Of a stretch of DNA of 64,000 nt, positions 40,987 through 52,352 are shown one piece after another. Position numbers and translations under genes: made by a program. The stretch is from NCBI GenBank assembly GCA_027485645.1, contig JAIXQR010000003.1, positions 62,001 to 126,000 of the forward strand, written 5' to 3'. The notes below the pieces were generated by a model, which worked only from the letters and a program-made list of their open reading frames with translations, was not told the DNA's origin and ran no database searches. Source of the DNA: a bacterium. Its GTDB lineage: Bacteria; Armatimonadota; Fimbriimonadia; Fimbriimonadales; Fimbriimonadaceae. The number at the start of each line of letters is the position of its first letter. Position 1 is the first letter of the stretch.

Positions 40987-41771
40987 CGCTGTCGAGCCCG
41001 ACCGTTTCGGCCAAAGGCTCGCTGCTCTTCGAACTCGAGGAGATACTCCACTTCGGCGGTCATCGGCACTTCTCGTCGAACGATCTCAACCGCATTCCGC
41101 AGGCCAAGCTGGGATTTGAACAGCAGTTTGCAAGCGCGGTGCAGGGCCAAGCGTCCGTCCGGAGTGATTCCGTACCGTCTTAATCCAACCGCATTAATAT
41201 CGATGACTTCCTGCTCGATGCCATCGACAATCATGAAAGGCGGAACGTCTTTGACAATCTTCGAGTAGCCGCCGACCATCGCCACTTTGCCTAGCCGACA
41301 GAACTGGTGCACGCCGGTAAACCCACCCACGGTCACATAGTCTTCGGCCGAGACATGACCGCCGAATGCGGAGTTGTTGGCGATCGTAATGTGATCGTGA
41401 ACTTCGCAGTTATGGCCGATGTGAGCGTAGGCCATCATGTACAAATCGCTGCCGATGGTCGTCGTCAGACCCTCTCCCGTGGCGCGATGCACGGTGGCGT
41501 ACTCGCGAAAAACGTTATCGTTTCCAATCACCAGGTACGTCTTTTCGCCCTTGTACTTCCGGTCCTGAGGGTCCCCACCAAGGATCGCTCCGTGACCGAC
41601 GAAGTTGCGCTCACCCAACGTGGTGCCCGTACAAATTCGCACGTGTGACTGCAGAACGCAGCCCGAGCCGATCTTGACTTCCGCATCCACGATGCAACCC
41701 GGGCCGATTTCTACATCATCGGCAATCTCGGCGGCGGGGTCAACACTCGCAAACGGGTGAATTTGGGCCAA
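40983..41771 (-). CDS. lpxA: UDP-N-acetylglucosamine acyltransferase
   Basis: 262 residues. First enzyme of lipid A synthesis; adds a hydroxyacyl chain from ACP. Left-handed beta-helix hexapeptide repeats over the first 190 residues; catalytic region HIGHNCEVHDHITIANNS and GGFTGVHQFCRLG. C-terminal helical part present. Start is TTG 41771, one base after the fabZ stop. It implies an LPS outer membrane. Confidence 0.96.
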   Translation of the reverse strand: MAQIHPFASVDPAAEIADDVEIGPGCIVDAEVKIGSGCVLQSHVRICTGTTLGERNFVGHGAILGGDPQDRKYKGEKTYLVIGNDNVFREYATVHRATGEGLTTTIGSDLYMMAYAHIGHNCEVHDHITIANNSAFGGHVSAEDYVTVGGFTGVHQFCRLGKVAMVGGYSKIVKDVPPFMIVDGIEQEVIDINAVGLRRYGITPDGRLALHRACKLLFKSQLGLRNAVEIVRREVPMTAEVEYLLEFEEQRAFGRNGRARQR

Positions 41772-41772
41772 G

Positions 41773-42213
41773 TCAGAATTCCCTCTCGACCAGCTTAAAA
41801 GTGAGCTCCATGCTTGCGGCTAGTTCACCTTCAACCGAAGCCTGCCCCTTAATGCGTCCAATCGAACCACGCATCCAAACCAACTGACAATCGATAATGA
41901 GTTGATCGCCAGGAACCACCATCCGGCGAAACTTGACGTCGTCAATTGCGCCAATCAGCGGAATGCGTCCTCGGGCATCGTCTCGCTGCATCGTCAGAAC
42001 CGCGCCAACCTGTGCCATGGCCTCGACGATGAGCACACCGGGCATCACCGGGAAGCCCGGATAGTGACCCTGGAAGAACGATTCGTTGAAAGTCACGTTC
42101 TTCAGCCCCTTGATCGTGGCGCCATCTTCGGCGATATCCAAGATTCGATCCACAAGGATCATTGGATAACGATGTGGAAGTACGCCGAGAATTTCTTGTA
42201 GGTTCAGAGTCAA
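41773..42213 (-). CDS. fabZ: 3-hydroxyacyl-ACP dehydratase
   Basis: 146 residues. Dehydrates 3-hydroxyacyl-ACP in fatty-acid synthesis. Catalytic His in LPHRYPMILVDRIL and catalytic Glu in PVMPGVLIVEAMAQVG. Start TTG 42213. Immediately upstream of lpxA, a common pairing because both use hydroxyacyl-ACP. Confidence 0.95.
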   Translation of the reverse strand: MTLNLQEILGVLPHRYPMILVDRILDIAEDGATIKGLKNVTFNESFFQGHYPGFPVMPGVLIVEAMAQVGAVLTMQRDDARGRIPLIGAIDDVKFRRMVVPGDQLIIDCQLVWMRGSIGRIKGQASVEGELAASMELTFKLVEREF

Positions 42214-42232
42214 GGGGGGCCTCAGTAATGCT

Positions 42233-42263
42233 GATTTGGGAGGGTACCCGTCCCTCCCAAATC
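42233..42263. terminator. 12-bp perfect stem between gdh and fabZ
   Basis: GATTTGGGAGGG (42233-42244) pairs with CCCTCCCAAATC (42252-42263), loop 7 nt. It lies downstream of the glutamate dehydrogenase stop on the minus strand and upstream of fabZ. No U-run, so it may reduce rather than stop transcription. Confidence 0.5.
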
Positions 42264-42284
42264 GACTTGTTTACGATCGTGCGC

Positions 42285-43538
42285 TTACGGGAAGATGCCG
42301 CGCTTGATGGTGGCGTCGGCAACGCGCTTCACGCCAATAATGAGCGCGGCATTTCGCATGTCCGTTTTGTGGGCACGCATGGTCGAATCAACCGAGGCGT
42401 AGCTCGATCGCATGATCCGCGTGAGTCGCTTGTTCACTTCGTCCTCTTCCCAGAAGAAGTTCTGCAAGTCTTGTACCCACTCGAAGTAGCTCACAATGAC
42501 GCCGCCGGCGTTCGCGAGAATGTCGGGAACAATCAGCTTTCCTTTGTCATTCAAGATCACGTCGGCAGCCGGTGTGCAGGGTCCATTTGCACCCTCAACA
42601 ATCAGGCCGGCCTTGATTCGATCCGCATTCTCTTCGGTGATCTGTCCCGAAATGGCCGCCGGGATCAGTACATCACAATCGAGCTCAAGCAGCTCGGTGT
42701 TGCTCACTTTCTCTGCGTTCTTGAATTCTCGAATGCCACCTTCTCGGCCGGAGAACCGGGTCGAGAGTTCACGAATCGGCAGACCCTCTGGGTTATAGAT
42801 GCCGCCGGTGGCATCGCTGATTGCCACGACCGTGCCGCCAGCTTCTTCCACCAGCAGCGCCGCCGTGCTTCCAACGTTTCCAAACCCTTGAACCGCAACC
42901 TTCATGTTGCCAAGATCGAGGTTCCGAACCTTCGCCGCTTCTTCAAGGGCAACCACAACACCGCGACCGGTAGCTTCGACGCGACCTTCCGATCCGCCAA
43001 GCTCCACGGGCTTTCCGGTAACGACGCCGGGGGTGGTGTAGCCTGCGGACATCGACATCGTGTCCATGATCCAGCTCATGACTTGAGCGTTGGTTCCAAT
43101 GTCCGGAGCCGGGATATCGCTCCGCTCACCAATCATCGAGCTGATGTCACTTGTAAAGCGCCGAGTGAGCTTTTCGATCTCTCGCTTGGAGAGCCGCTTG
43201 GTGTCAACCCGAACTCCACCCTTCGCGCCACCGTACGGGATGTTGACGACGGCGCATTTCCACGTCATCCACATGGCGAGTGCTGAAGTTTCGTTCAAGT
43301 CAACGTGCGGATGATATCGAATTCCGCCCTTCGTTGGTCCGCGCGAGGCGTTGTGCTGAACGCGATACCCTTCAAAAACTTCGACCGTGCCATCGTCCAT
43401 GACCACCGGGAAGTTCACAACCAAGGCTCGTTGCGGATGAGCGAGCACCTTGTGCAAACCCTCGTCCAAGTCTAAGTATTGGGCAGCAATCGCAAGTTGC
43501 TGTCGGGCCATGTTTAGGACATCAAATTGACTGCTCAT
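42285..43538 (-). CDS. Glutamate (Glu/Leu/Phe/Val) dehydrogenase
   Basis: 417 residues. Oxidative deamination of glutamate, or the reverse. Active-site segment MTWKCAVVNIPYGGAKGGVRV with the catalytic Lys; nucleotide fold QGFGNVGSTAALLVEEAGG; C-terminal VEGANGPCTPAAD. Closest to the bacterial NAD type. Starts 4 bases after mreD on the same strand, so it is likely transcribed with mreBCD. Confidence 0.93.
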   Translation of the reverse strand: MSSQFDVLNMARQQLAIAAQYLDLDEGLHKVLAHPQRALVVNFPVVMDDGTVEVFEGYRVQHNASRGPTKGGIRYHPHVDLNETSALAMWMTWKCAVVNIPYGGAKGGVRVDTKRLSKREIEKLTRRFTSDISSMIGERSDIPAPDIGTNAQVMSWIMDTMSMSAGYTTPGVVTGKPVELGGSEGRVEATGRGVVVALEEAAKVRNLDLGNMKVAVQGFGNVGSTAALLVEEAGGTVVAISDATGGIYNPEGLPIRELSTRFSGREGGIREFKNAEKVSNTELLELDCDVLIPAAISGQITEENADRIKAGLIVEGANGPCTPAADVILNDKGKLIVPDILANAGGVIVSYFEWVQDLQNFFWEEDEVNKRLTRIMRSSYASVDSTMRAHKTDMRNAALIIGVKRVADATIKRGIFP

Positions 43539-43542
43539 GCTA

Positions 43543-43988
43543 TCAGTTGTTGCTCGCGAACACCTTGGAAGCGAGCCAATAGAGTGGTATCGCCAGCGCA
43601 GCGTTGAGCAAAGCTGCTCCTAGTGTAGCCAACGCGACCTCTACAAAACTCCCGCCGGGCACTCCGATTCGGAACAGGATTTGCGCAGTGATGCAAGTCA
43701 AGAAAGCCCACACCGCCGCAACGATAAAGTTCGCATCGAAATCAAGCGACCGCAGCGATCCAAGAATGTAGCCAACAATCATCCGCGAGGCGGCAAAAGC
43801 CGCGATGTTCGATCCGATGACCGCGCCTTCGACCAGTCCGACCAAGAAGCCCCCGAGCAATCCCTGCATTCGCGTCCCAAACAGCGTCATGATCGCCAGG
43901 ACCAGCAAGGTCAGTTTTGAGACCGGTCCCGGCACACCGAGCATTCCGGCCGAGAGCCACAGCAGGAATCCAAATGTCACCCACCATT

Positions 43989-43992
<4 letters not shown>
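43543..43992 (-). CDS. mreD: Rod-shape-determining protein MreD
   Basis: 149 residues, about five membrane helices. Follows mreC with an ATGA overlap, as usual. No sharp motifs, but size, hydrophobicity and position support the call. Confidence 0.82.
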
Positions 43993-46115
<2,123 letters not shown>

Positions 46116-46176
46116 TTCCGTAAGCTCCTTGGAAGCCTACAGTTTACACGTAGCCGTGATTAATTCGGGACCGTGA

Positions 46177-46494
46177 TTACTTCGAGCCGCCGACGCTGAC
46201 GCCGGGTCGAGTTGCGCCGCTGCCGCCACCCACGCTCACACCTGGTCGAGCTGCACCTGGTGCACCACCACCAAAGCCTGCAAACCCGCCGCCGCCACCT
46301 GCAGCCGCTCCGCCGCCAGCAAGACCGTTCGTCATCTTGGTGGAACCGGCCGGAATAACGGGCGTAGTCACATTTGCCTTCGTCACCGCAGATGGAGTCT
46401 GCGGATCTCGCTTCGTGAAGTACAGAGTGGTAATCCCGCCAATAGCAAGGACTCCGCACACGATGGAGATGATGAGGTCGTTCTGATTTTTCAT
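46177..46494 (-). CDS. Gly-rich membrane-anchored protein
   Basis: 105 residues. Membrane helix at about 8-26 (IISIVCGVLAIGGITTLYF), then a low-complexity region rich in Gly/Ala/Val with a tandem segment (RPGVSVGG repeated at about 82-90 and 95-103). Not recognised. Located 61 bases upstream of remA on the same strand, so probably in the remA-mreBCD transcript. Confidence 0.6.
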   Translation of the reverse strand: MKNQNDLIISIVCGVLAIGGITTLYFTKRDPQTPSAVTKANVTTPVIPAGSTKMTNGLAGGGAAAGGGGGFAGFGGGAPGAARPGVSVGGGSGATRPGVSVGGSK

Positions 46495-46560
46495 CGCAGG
46501 TCTAATTTATTCTGACGCAGTTTTGCGGTTCCTGTGTCACATTCCTCTACTTTCTCGATT

Positions 46561-48096
46561 TTAGTGTCGGAAGTGTCGGGTACCGGTAAAGACCATCGGA
46601 ATGCCGAGTTCGTTCGCCTTCGCGATCACGTCAGGGTCCTTCTTGCTTCCGCCCGGCTGTACAATTGCGCCAATCTTCGCCGCCGCCGCAGTCTCAATGC
46701 TGTCTGGGAACGGGAAGAAGGCGTCGCTCGCAAGTCCGGCACCAACCGCGCCCTCGCCGGCCTGTTCCAAGGAGAGGCGAACCGACTGCACGCGATTCAT
46801 TTGGCCTGCGCCAACTCCCAGCAATCGATCAGCTTTACCAACAACGATCGCGTTCGACTTCACGTGCGGAATGATTCGCCAAAGGAATCGAAGCGAGGCC
46901 ATTTGCTCCTCGGTTGGCTGAATGTCCGTAACGACCTGCCAATCCTTGCCGGGGTCTTCGTCCGAGTCCTGGATCAGCGCGCCGCCGCGAATTGTGCGTA
47001 CGGTCAGGCCCGATTCTGCCGCCGGCAGTGGTGCGGTGAGCAATCGGACTTCCTGGCCCCAGCCCTTGCGTTCCTTGAACATCGCAAGAGCCTCGTCGGT
47101 GAATCCGACCGCAACGATGACGTCGAGCTTGTTTCCCTTAGCGGTCATTGCGGTCGCCGCTTCGGCATCCAACACGCCGTTGATGGCGACCACGCCGCCA
47201 AAAGCGCTGATCGGATCCGCAACGCGTGCAAGTTCGAACGCTTCACCAAATGTTGCCGCCGTTGCCGCGCCGCAGGGGTTACCGTGCTTCGTAATCGCGC
47301 AAGAAATGGGCGGAAGGTCGGCGACTAATTCCCAAGCGCCATCGGTATCGTTCCAATTGTTGTAACCCATCTCCCAGCCCCACAAGCTGGTCGCATTGGC
47401 CAATCCTTTGCCCGACAATGGATCCAAATAAAGCGCTCCGCGCTGGTGTGGATTTTCGCCGTACCGGAATGGCTGCGAACGACGGTAGCCCATGGTCAGC
47501 GTCTCGGTGAAGGAATCAAGCCCCGCCTTTTCCGTCATGTACCGAGCAATCATCGAGTCATAAAACGCCGTATGCCGGAACGCCTTTGCCGCAAGCTCGC
47601 GTCGCAACTGTTCACCATCGCCTGATCCTGCTAAAACCTCGATCACGCGCGCGTAATCCGCTGGGTCAACCACGATGTACGTGTTCGCGTGGTTCTTCGC
47701 CGCTGCGCGAATCATCGCCGGGCCGCCGATATCAATGGACTCAACCGCCTCTTCAAAAGTGTGCGGACTCGACACCGTCTGCTCAAATGCGTAAAGGTTC
47801 ACGCCGACGACCGAAATCGGCACCATCTTCAGCGACTCCATCGCGGATCGGTGCTCTTTCAGCCGGAGGTCACCGAGAATGCCACCGTGGATCAATGGGT
47901 GCAGCGTCTTAACTCGTCCGTCAAGGGTTTCTGGGAACCCCGTAACCTGAGCGACGTCGGCAACCGATAGCCCCGCTTCTCGAAGTCGGGTCGCCGTACC
48001 GCCGGTACTGATAACTTCAAAGTTCAGGCCCTGCAGGGCCTGAGCGAATTCGACGATCCCGGTTTTATCGGTGACAGAAAGAAGCGCGCGTATCAT
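46561..48096 (-). CDS. purH: Bifunctional purine biosynthesis protein (AICAR transformylase / IMP cyclohydrolase)
   Basis: 511 residues. Final two steps to IMP. N-terminal MGS-like domain (LLSVTDKTGIVEFAQALQG, VKTLHPLIHGGIL) and C-terminal AICARFT domain (YGENPHQRGALY, CAITKHGNPCGAA, IVVGKADRLLGVGAGQMNRV, DAFFPFPDSIETAA). Follows the large envelope protein gene by 17 bases. Confidence 0.96.
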   Translation of the reverse strand: MIRALLSVTDKTGIVEFAQALQGLNFEVISTGGTATRLREAGLSVADVAQVTGFPETLDGRVKTLHPLIHGGILGDLRLKEHRSAMESLKMVPISVVGVNLYAFEQTVSSPHTFEEAVESIDIGGPAMIRAAAKNHANTYIVVDPADYARVIEVLAGSGDGEQLRRELAAKAFRHTAFYDSMIARYMTEKAGLDSFTETLTMGYRRSQPFRYGENPHQRGALYLDPLSGKGLANATSLWGWEMGYNNWNDTDGAWELVADLPPISCAITKHGNPCGAATAATFGEAFELARVADPISAFGGVVAINGVLDAEAATAMTAKGNKLDVIVAVGFTDEALAMFKERKGWGQEVRLLTAPLPAAESGLTVRTIRGGALIQDSDEDPGKDWQVVTDIQPTEEQMASLRFLWRIIPHVKSNAIVVGKADRLLGVGAGQMNRVQSVRLSLEQAGEGAVGAGLASDAFFPFPDSIETAAAAKIGAIVQPGGSKKDPDVIAKANELGIPMVFTGTRHFRH

Positions 48097-48113
48097 AGGT
48101 GTTAAGGGAACGG

Positions 48114-49745
48114 TTAGCGTCCGGCCGTAGAAGGTCCGGTAGTCCCACCGGTCGTGATATCTCCCGGAGGCGTGGTGGTAGTTCCTGGTGAGCCGCCGTC
48201 GGTGGCCGGTGGTGGTACATCCGGCTTATCGATGTACTCAATCGTAATTTGTCGTGGAAGTCGCCGTCCGCGATCATCGATGGCCGTCAAAGTGAACGTC
48301 GTCTTGGCATTAATCGTGAACTCACGTTCACCCTTGGGCTCAACTTCAAACTGCTCGCCGTTCGACGACTTCAGCTCAACTCGAGCCGCTCGGGTGACTT
48401 GCCACGAAATCGAGACCGCATTATCAAACGGCTCAACTCGTGTTTTGTTCGAAGTGAACTCAAGGATCTGCGCTTCCGATTCGTCGTAGACCTGAATCTG
48501 AATCGACTTAACCGTCGCAATCCCGAGCTTGTTCTTGGCGCTGATCTCGTACGTGTAAGGCCCAGGAACGGTGTCGGTCGGAATTTCAACTTCAACGCGG
48601 CTGAGCGTAGTGTCGATATCCTTATTGCCGGGTCCAAGGGTCGCCGAGACAACGGACGAACTGAACTTGTAGTTCAAGAAGAAGGAACTTCCCACTCGGA
48701 CGCGGGTTGTGGATGCCTTTAGCGACAAAATCTCTGGCTCAGGAACAACCTCCGGCTCGGCGATCTTAATCGTGACCGGGTCCGACTTGGTCGTCATGTT
48801 GTCCCGCTTCGCTTGGGCAAAAATGGTGACGGATTCCTTTTGGTCGATCTTGTAGGTGAAGACGCCTTCTGAACTACCGTTCTCAACCAACACGGTTCCG
48901 TCTTCAAGAATCAGACTCACGCGGCTCCGCTCTGAGGATTCCCAGCTGAGCTTCACCTCGTCTCCACGGGTGACCTGCAGAAGATCGGCCCGAAGTCCAA
49001 CCGCGGGCGGCTTCGGCATGTTTACAAACCAAAGGAATGTCAGCAACGCAGCAATCACGATCGCCGCGAGGGTTCCTGGTGTCAAGAGGGATCGCTGCTC
49101 CAACTGGCCCTGGGTTACGGCCGAAACCGAACCATGTTCCACGCTCCGAGCGGTAACGCTGAACCCGATCAGTCGACTCTGAGCAATGACGTTCGTCTTT
49201 CGGGGTTTGACCTCTACCGAAACGGTCTTGGTTTGCCCCGGTCCAAGTTGGATGCGCTCGTCATCAAACTCGTAGGCGCAAGCATCTTCCGGATCGCTTC
49301 CAACCAGTTGAACCGTGTGCGGCGTATTGCCAAGGTTCATCACCGAAAGCTCAAACACGTTGCGCTTAGTAGTTGGTGAAACGTAACCCTTACGTGGATT
49401 CACCTCCATGCTTAGGGTGTGGAAAGGCTTGATTTCCAGAATGCCCTGGGCTTGGCGCGTTTCGCCGGTTCCAAGACTTCGGACCCGTACGACAAAGGGA
49501 TAGTGCCCAGCCAGGCTCTCGCTTTCACGAGGTGGCTTGAAAAAGGCCTTTTCTTCCGCGGTCTCGCCGGGGCGAACTTCAATCTCCGGCACTGGAATCG
49601 CCTTCCAAACCGTGTCAATTCCCTCAATCTCAATCTCAAATCGGTCCGATTCGGAGCCGCGATTTGTGATGGAGATTGACAGTGGAGTCGTGGTTCCCGC
49701 TTCCACCGGCACCACGTCCTGACTCAGGAGGACGCTGAAGCTCAT
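48114..49745 (-). CDS. Single-pass envelope protein with Ig-like/NEW3-type domains
   Basis: 543 residues from ATG 49745 (TACCCT 8 bases upstream). N-terminal half has two beta-sandwich-like repeats (VPVEAGTTTPLSISITNRG...VEVRPGETAE) as in NEW3/COG1470 proteins; one membrane helix at about 236-256 (PGTLAAIVIAALLTFLWFV); the C-terminal half has three further Ig-like repeats and a Pro/Thr/Gly tail. There is no signal peptide, so which half is outside is uncertain. Precedes purH in a common transcript. Function unknown. Confidence 0.72.
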   Translation of the reverse strand: MSFSVLLSQDVVPVEAGTTTPLSISITNRGSESDRFEIEIEGIDTVWKAIPVPEIEVRPGETAEEKAFFKPPRESESLAGHYPFVVRVRSLGTGETRQAQGILEIKPFHTLSMEVNPRKGYVSPTTKRNVFELSVMNLGNTPHTVQLVGSDPEDACAYEFDDERIQLGPGQTKTVSVEVKPRKTNVIAQSRLIGFSVTARSVEHGSVSAVTQGQLEQRSLLTPGTLAAIVIAALLTFLWFVNMPKPPAVGLRADLLQVTRGDEVKLSWESSERSRVSLILEDGTVLVENGSSEGVFTYKIDQKESVTIFAQAKRDNMTTKSDPVTIKIAEPEVVPEPEILSLKASTTRVRVGSSFFLNYKFSSSVVSATLGPGNKDIDTTLSRVEVEIPTDTVPGPYTYEISAKNKLGIATVKSIQIQVYDESEAQILEFTSNKTRVEPFDNAVSISWQVTRAARVELKSSNGEQFEVEPKGEREFTINAKTTFTLTAIDDRGRRLPRQITIEYIDKPDVPPPATDGGSPGTTTTPPGDITTGGTTGPSTAGR

Positions 49746-49791
49746 CGAATGGCAGGGTACCAGACCCATTCCCTATACAAGAAGGATCACG

Positions 49792-49797
49792 CACAAT
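49792..49797 (+). promoter_or_regulatory. CACAAT, putative -10 directly before cinA
   Basis: Six bases before the GTG at 49804; first base deviates from consensus. Confidence 0.35.
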
Positions 49798-49803
49798 CGT
49801 AAT

Positions 49804-51039
49804 GTGAAGACCGCCGAAATTGTTTCCGTTGGCACCGAACTCCTTCTGGGGCAAATCATCGATACCCATGCCCCGGTCATGGCGCAAATTCTTGCGGAGT
49901 GCGGCATTGGTTGCCAACGACGTGCAACGGTCGGCGACAATCTCAACCGCCTAACGGACGCCCTAACGGAGAGTCTGAACCGGGCAGATGTGCTCGTGAC
50001 CATCGGCGGACTCGGTCCGACGATGGATGACTTGACTCGGGATGCCATCGCCGCGGCTCTCGGGGACAAACTTGTGCGAGACGAGGCCTACGAAACCGAG
50101 CTTCGGGCCTGGTTCGCTAGCCGAAACTACGCATTTGCAGAGTCGAACGCAAAGCAAGCTGATCGGCCCGAGTCTGGGCAGATGATCAACAACCCGTTTG
50201 GCACCGCCCCGGGATTGCTGTGCCAGAAGAACGGAAAAGTCGTCATTGCGCTGCCCGGACCCAAGGGTGAGTTCGTGCCGATGGCTCAGGGGCCGGTGCG
50301 CGAGTTTCTGGAGACCCTAGGCGGCGGCGTCATTCACTCGCGGGTTCTCCGCGTCATTGGGATCGGGGAAAGCATGGTGGAACAGATGCTCGCCGAAGTC
50401 ATGGATGCCGAGAACCCGACCGTTGCGCCATATGCCCACACCGGTGAGGTTCATTTGCGGGTGACTGCGCGAGCAAAAACGAAGGATGAAGCCAACCGCC
50501 TGATCGATCCGGTTGAAGCCCAGATTCGATCAATCTTGGGTGATCACCTGTATGGCACCGATGAGACGACCCTTGAGGAGAGCTTGCTTCGAGTTCTGGA
50601 AGCCAACGGGCAAACCGTCGCGGTTGCCGAAAGCATGACCGGCGGACAACTTGCCGGCCGTTTGACCGCCGTTCCCGGCGCATCCAAGGCGTTCGTCGGA
50701 GGTTGGGTGACCTACACCGTGCCGATGAAAGAAGGCGCCCTTGGAATCGACCGCAGCTTCATTTCGGCCCATGGGCCGGTCAGCGCCGCCGTTGCGGAAC
50801 AGATGGCCGTTGCCGCGCGCACGAAGTCGGGTGCGACGTTCGGAATCGGCATCACCGGAAATGCCGGTCCAACGGCGGATGTTGACGGCAAGCCCGTCGG
50901 CCTGGTGTTCATCGCAACTTCCGGTGCAACCGGAACCAAGGTCGAAGAATTGAAGTTGCGCGGAACCCGAGAGGACATCCAACGCCGTGCGACGCAATCT
51001 GCGCTGAGCCAACTGCTCGAAGTCGTGAAGTCGGCCTAA
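49804..51039 (+). CDS. cinA: CinA family protein (competence/damage-inducible; NMN deamidase)
   Basis: 411 residues. N-terminal MoCF-like domain (TAEIVSVGTELLLGQIIDTHA, TIGGLGPTMDDLTRDA) and C-terminal deamidase domain (VAVAESMTGGQLAGRLTAVPGAS, GIGITGNAGPTADVDGKPVG). Usually acts in pyridine-nucleotide repair. Start GTG 49804. The stop is shared by 4 bases with the convergent lipoprotein gene. Confidence 0.94.
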   Translation: MKTAEIVSVGTELLLGQIIDTHAPVMAQILAECGIGCQRRATVGDNLNRLTDALTESLNRADVLVTIGGLGPTMDDLTRDAIAAALGDKLVRDEAYETELRAWFASRNYAFAESNAKQADRPESGQMINNPFGTAPGLLCQKNGKVVIALPGPKGEFVPMAQGPVREFLETLGGGVIHSRVLRVIGIGESMVEQMLAEVMDAENPTVAPYAHTGEVHLRVTARAKTKDEANRLIDPVEAQIRSILGDHLYGTDETTLEESLLRVLEANGQTVAVAESMTGGQLAGRLTAVPGASKAFVGGWVTYTVPMKEGALGIDRSFISAHGPVSAAVAEQMAVAARTKSGATFGIGITGNAGPTADVDGKPVGLVFIATSGATGTKVEELKLRGTREDIQRRATQSALSQLLEVVKSA

Positions 51040-52259
51040 GGTATCGGTTCCAGCACGAGATCGGGGGCAAGACCGGACTGGTCGGTCTCGCCTCCGTTAT
51101 CTTGACCATCTGCGCCCACGCTGTAGACCCGCGTAAATCGTCCGTCGGGCAAGAATCCGAAGTCGCTGCCGCTAAATGGGTCGGTGCGTACCGACTCGCT
51201 AAATTTGGTGATCGACGCCGGGGCGTTCTGGTCCAGCAGTCGCGTGCGCTCCAGCATCGTAGCGATGATCAGCAAGCGGGTCCGCGCCACCGTTCGGTCG
51301 TACTTGCTGAACATCGGCGTCCAAGTCCCGAGATAATGCGCGGCGACCTTGCGCCAAACCCGCTTGTCGTCAAACTCCTTCAGCTTACGCTTGCTTGCGC
51401 CTTTGTCCGCGTTCTCCAGCGCCTGCTTGATGCGCTCCAGGCGTTCGGCCTCCAGCCCGGCAAAGAATGCGGCGTTCTTGTCTCCGCCCTTGTTGGACTT
51501 GAGGTACTTCGCAATCGTGTCGCCATCGGGCAGGAACGTCTTTTCGATGGCTTTCCAGTCGTCCTTTTCAACTTGGCTAGCGAGAAGCCCTAACGAAACC
51601 GACTGATTCTTGCCCTCATTCTCGATTGTCGGCTTCAAACTGGGCGAGCGAGCGAGCACCGCCTTTAGGCCGCCAACGTATTTCCAAAGCTGCGATACCG
51701 TGAGCCGGTTGAGCAAGGGCATGCTGGCAACGCGAATCTCATCGGCCATGGTCGAGCCCAAGTCGAGATCGATGGCGTCTCCACCCATAAGATCAAAGGC
51801 AAACTTCATGCCGTCAATGCTCAGCGCCTGAGCCTCGTCTAGCTTGCCGTTTGTAATGGCGTCGGTGATACGCCAAGTGAAGATTCGTCCGATGAGTCGC
51901 CACGCGGCTCGGCGGCCGACTAATTCGGGACTGCCAATCGAACCTTGCGCGCTGTAATCCCAAGTGCATTTCAGCTGGGTAGCGCCGCGAACCATCGAAA
52001 TCGCTTTTGCGCCCTTCGTCATCGCGGTGACGCGCTGCGTTTCGTAAAACTTGGTGGCCGTGATGAGGTTCGGCAGCGACTGTTGGATTTCTTGTGCCGC
52101 TAAACCGTACCGATCAAACGCATCTTGGGTGCCTGCAACGGGCTGCCGCAGTGTTTCCGGTGCCGGAAAGGTGGGCATTGTCGCCTTGGCCCCAAACTGG
52201 CATCCGCTCCCAATTCCAAGAGTCGCCAGCCCTACCATCCATGGCAATGCGCTTCGCAT
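51036..52259 (-). CDS. Lipoprotein of unknown function
   Basis: 407 residues. Lipobox TLGIGSGCQFG gives lipid-anchored export. Otherwise mostly helical; the end (FLPDGRFTRVYSVGADGQDNGG) resembles the tail seen on several pseudopilin-like or envelope proteins with no known role. Convergent with cinA, stops overlapping by 4 bases. Confidence 0.7.
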   Translation of the reverse strand: MRSALPWMVGLATLGIGSGCQFGAKATMPTFPAPETLRQPVAGTQDAFDRYGLAAQEIQQSLPNLITATKFYETQRVTAMTKGAKAISMVRGATQLKCTWDYSAQGSIGSPELVGRRAAWRLIGRIFTWRITDAITNGKLDEAQALSIDGMKFAFDLMGGDAIDLDLGSTMADEIRVASMPLLNRLTVSQLWKYVGGLKAVLARSPSLKPTIENEGKNQSVSLGLLASQVEKDDWKAIEKTFLPDGDTIAKYLKSNKGGDKNAAFFAGLEAERLERIKQALENADKGASKRKLKEFDDKRVWRKVAAHYLGTWTPMFSKYDRTVARTRLLIIATMLERTRLLDQNAPASITKFSESVRTDPFSGSDFGFLPDGRFTRVYSVGADGQDNGGETDQSGLAPDLVLEPIP

Positions 52260-52352
52260 TTCGAGAATCTACCGTACACCAGCCACCTTAACGTTCCCTT
52301 CCGCACGGTTGGGGGGTTAGACTAGCCGAAGTTTCGTCTGGAGACCAATGGA

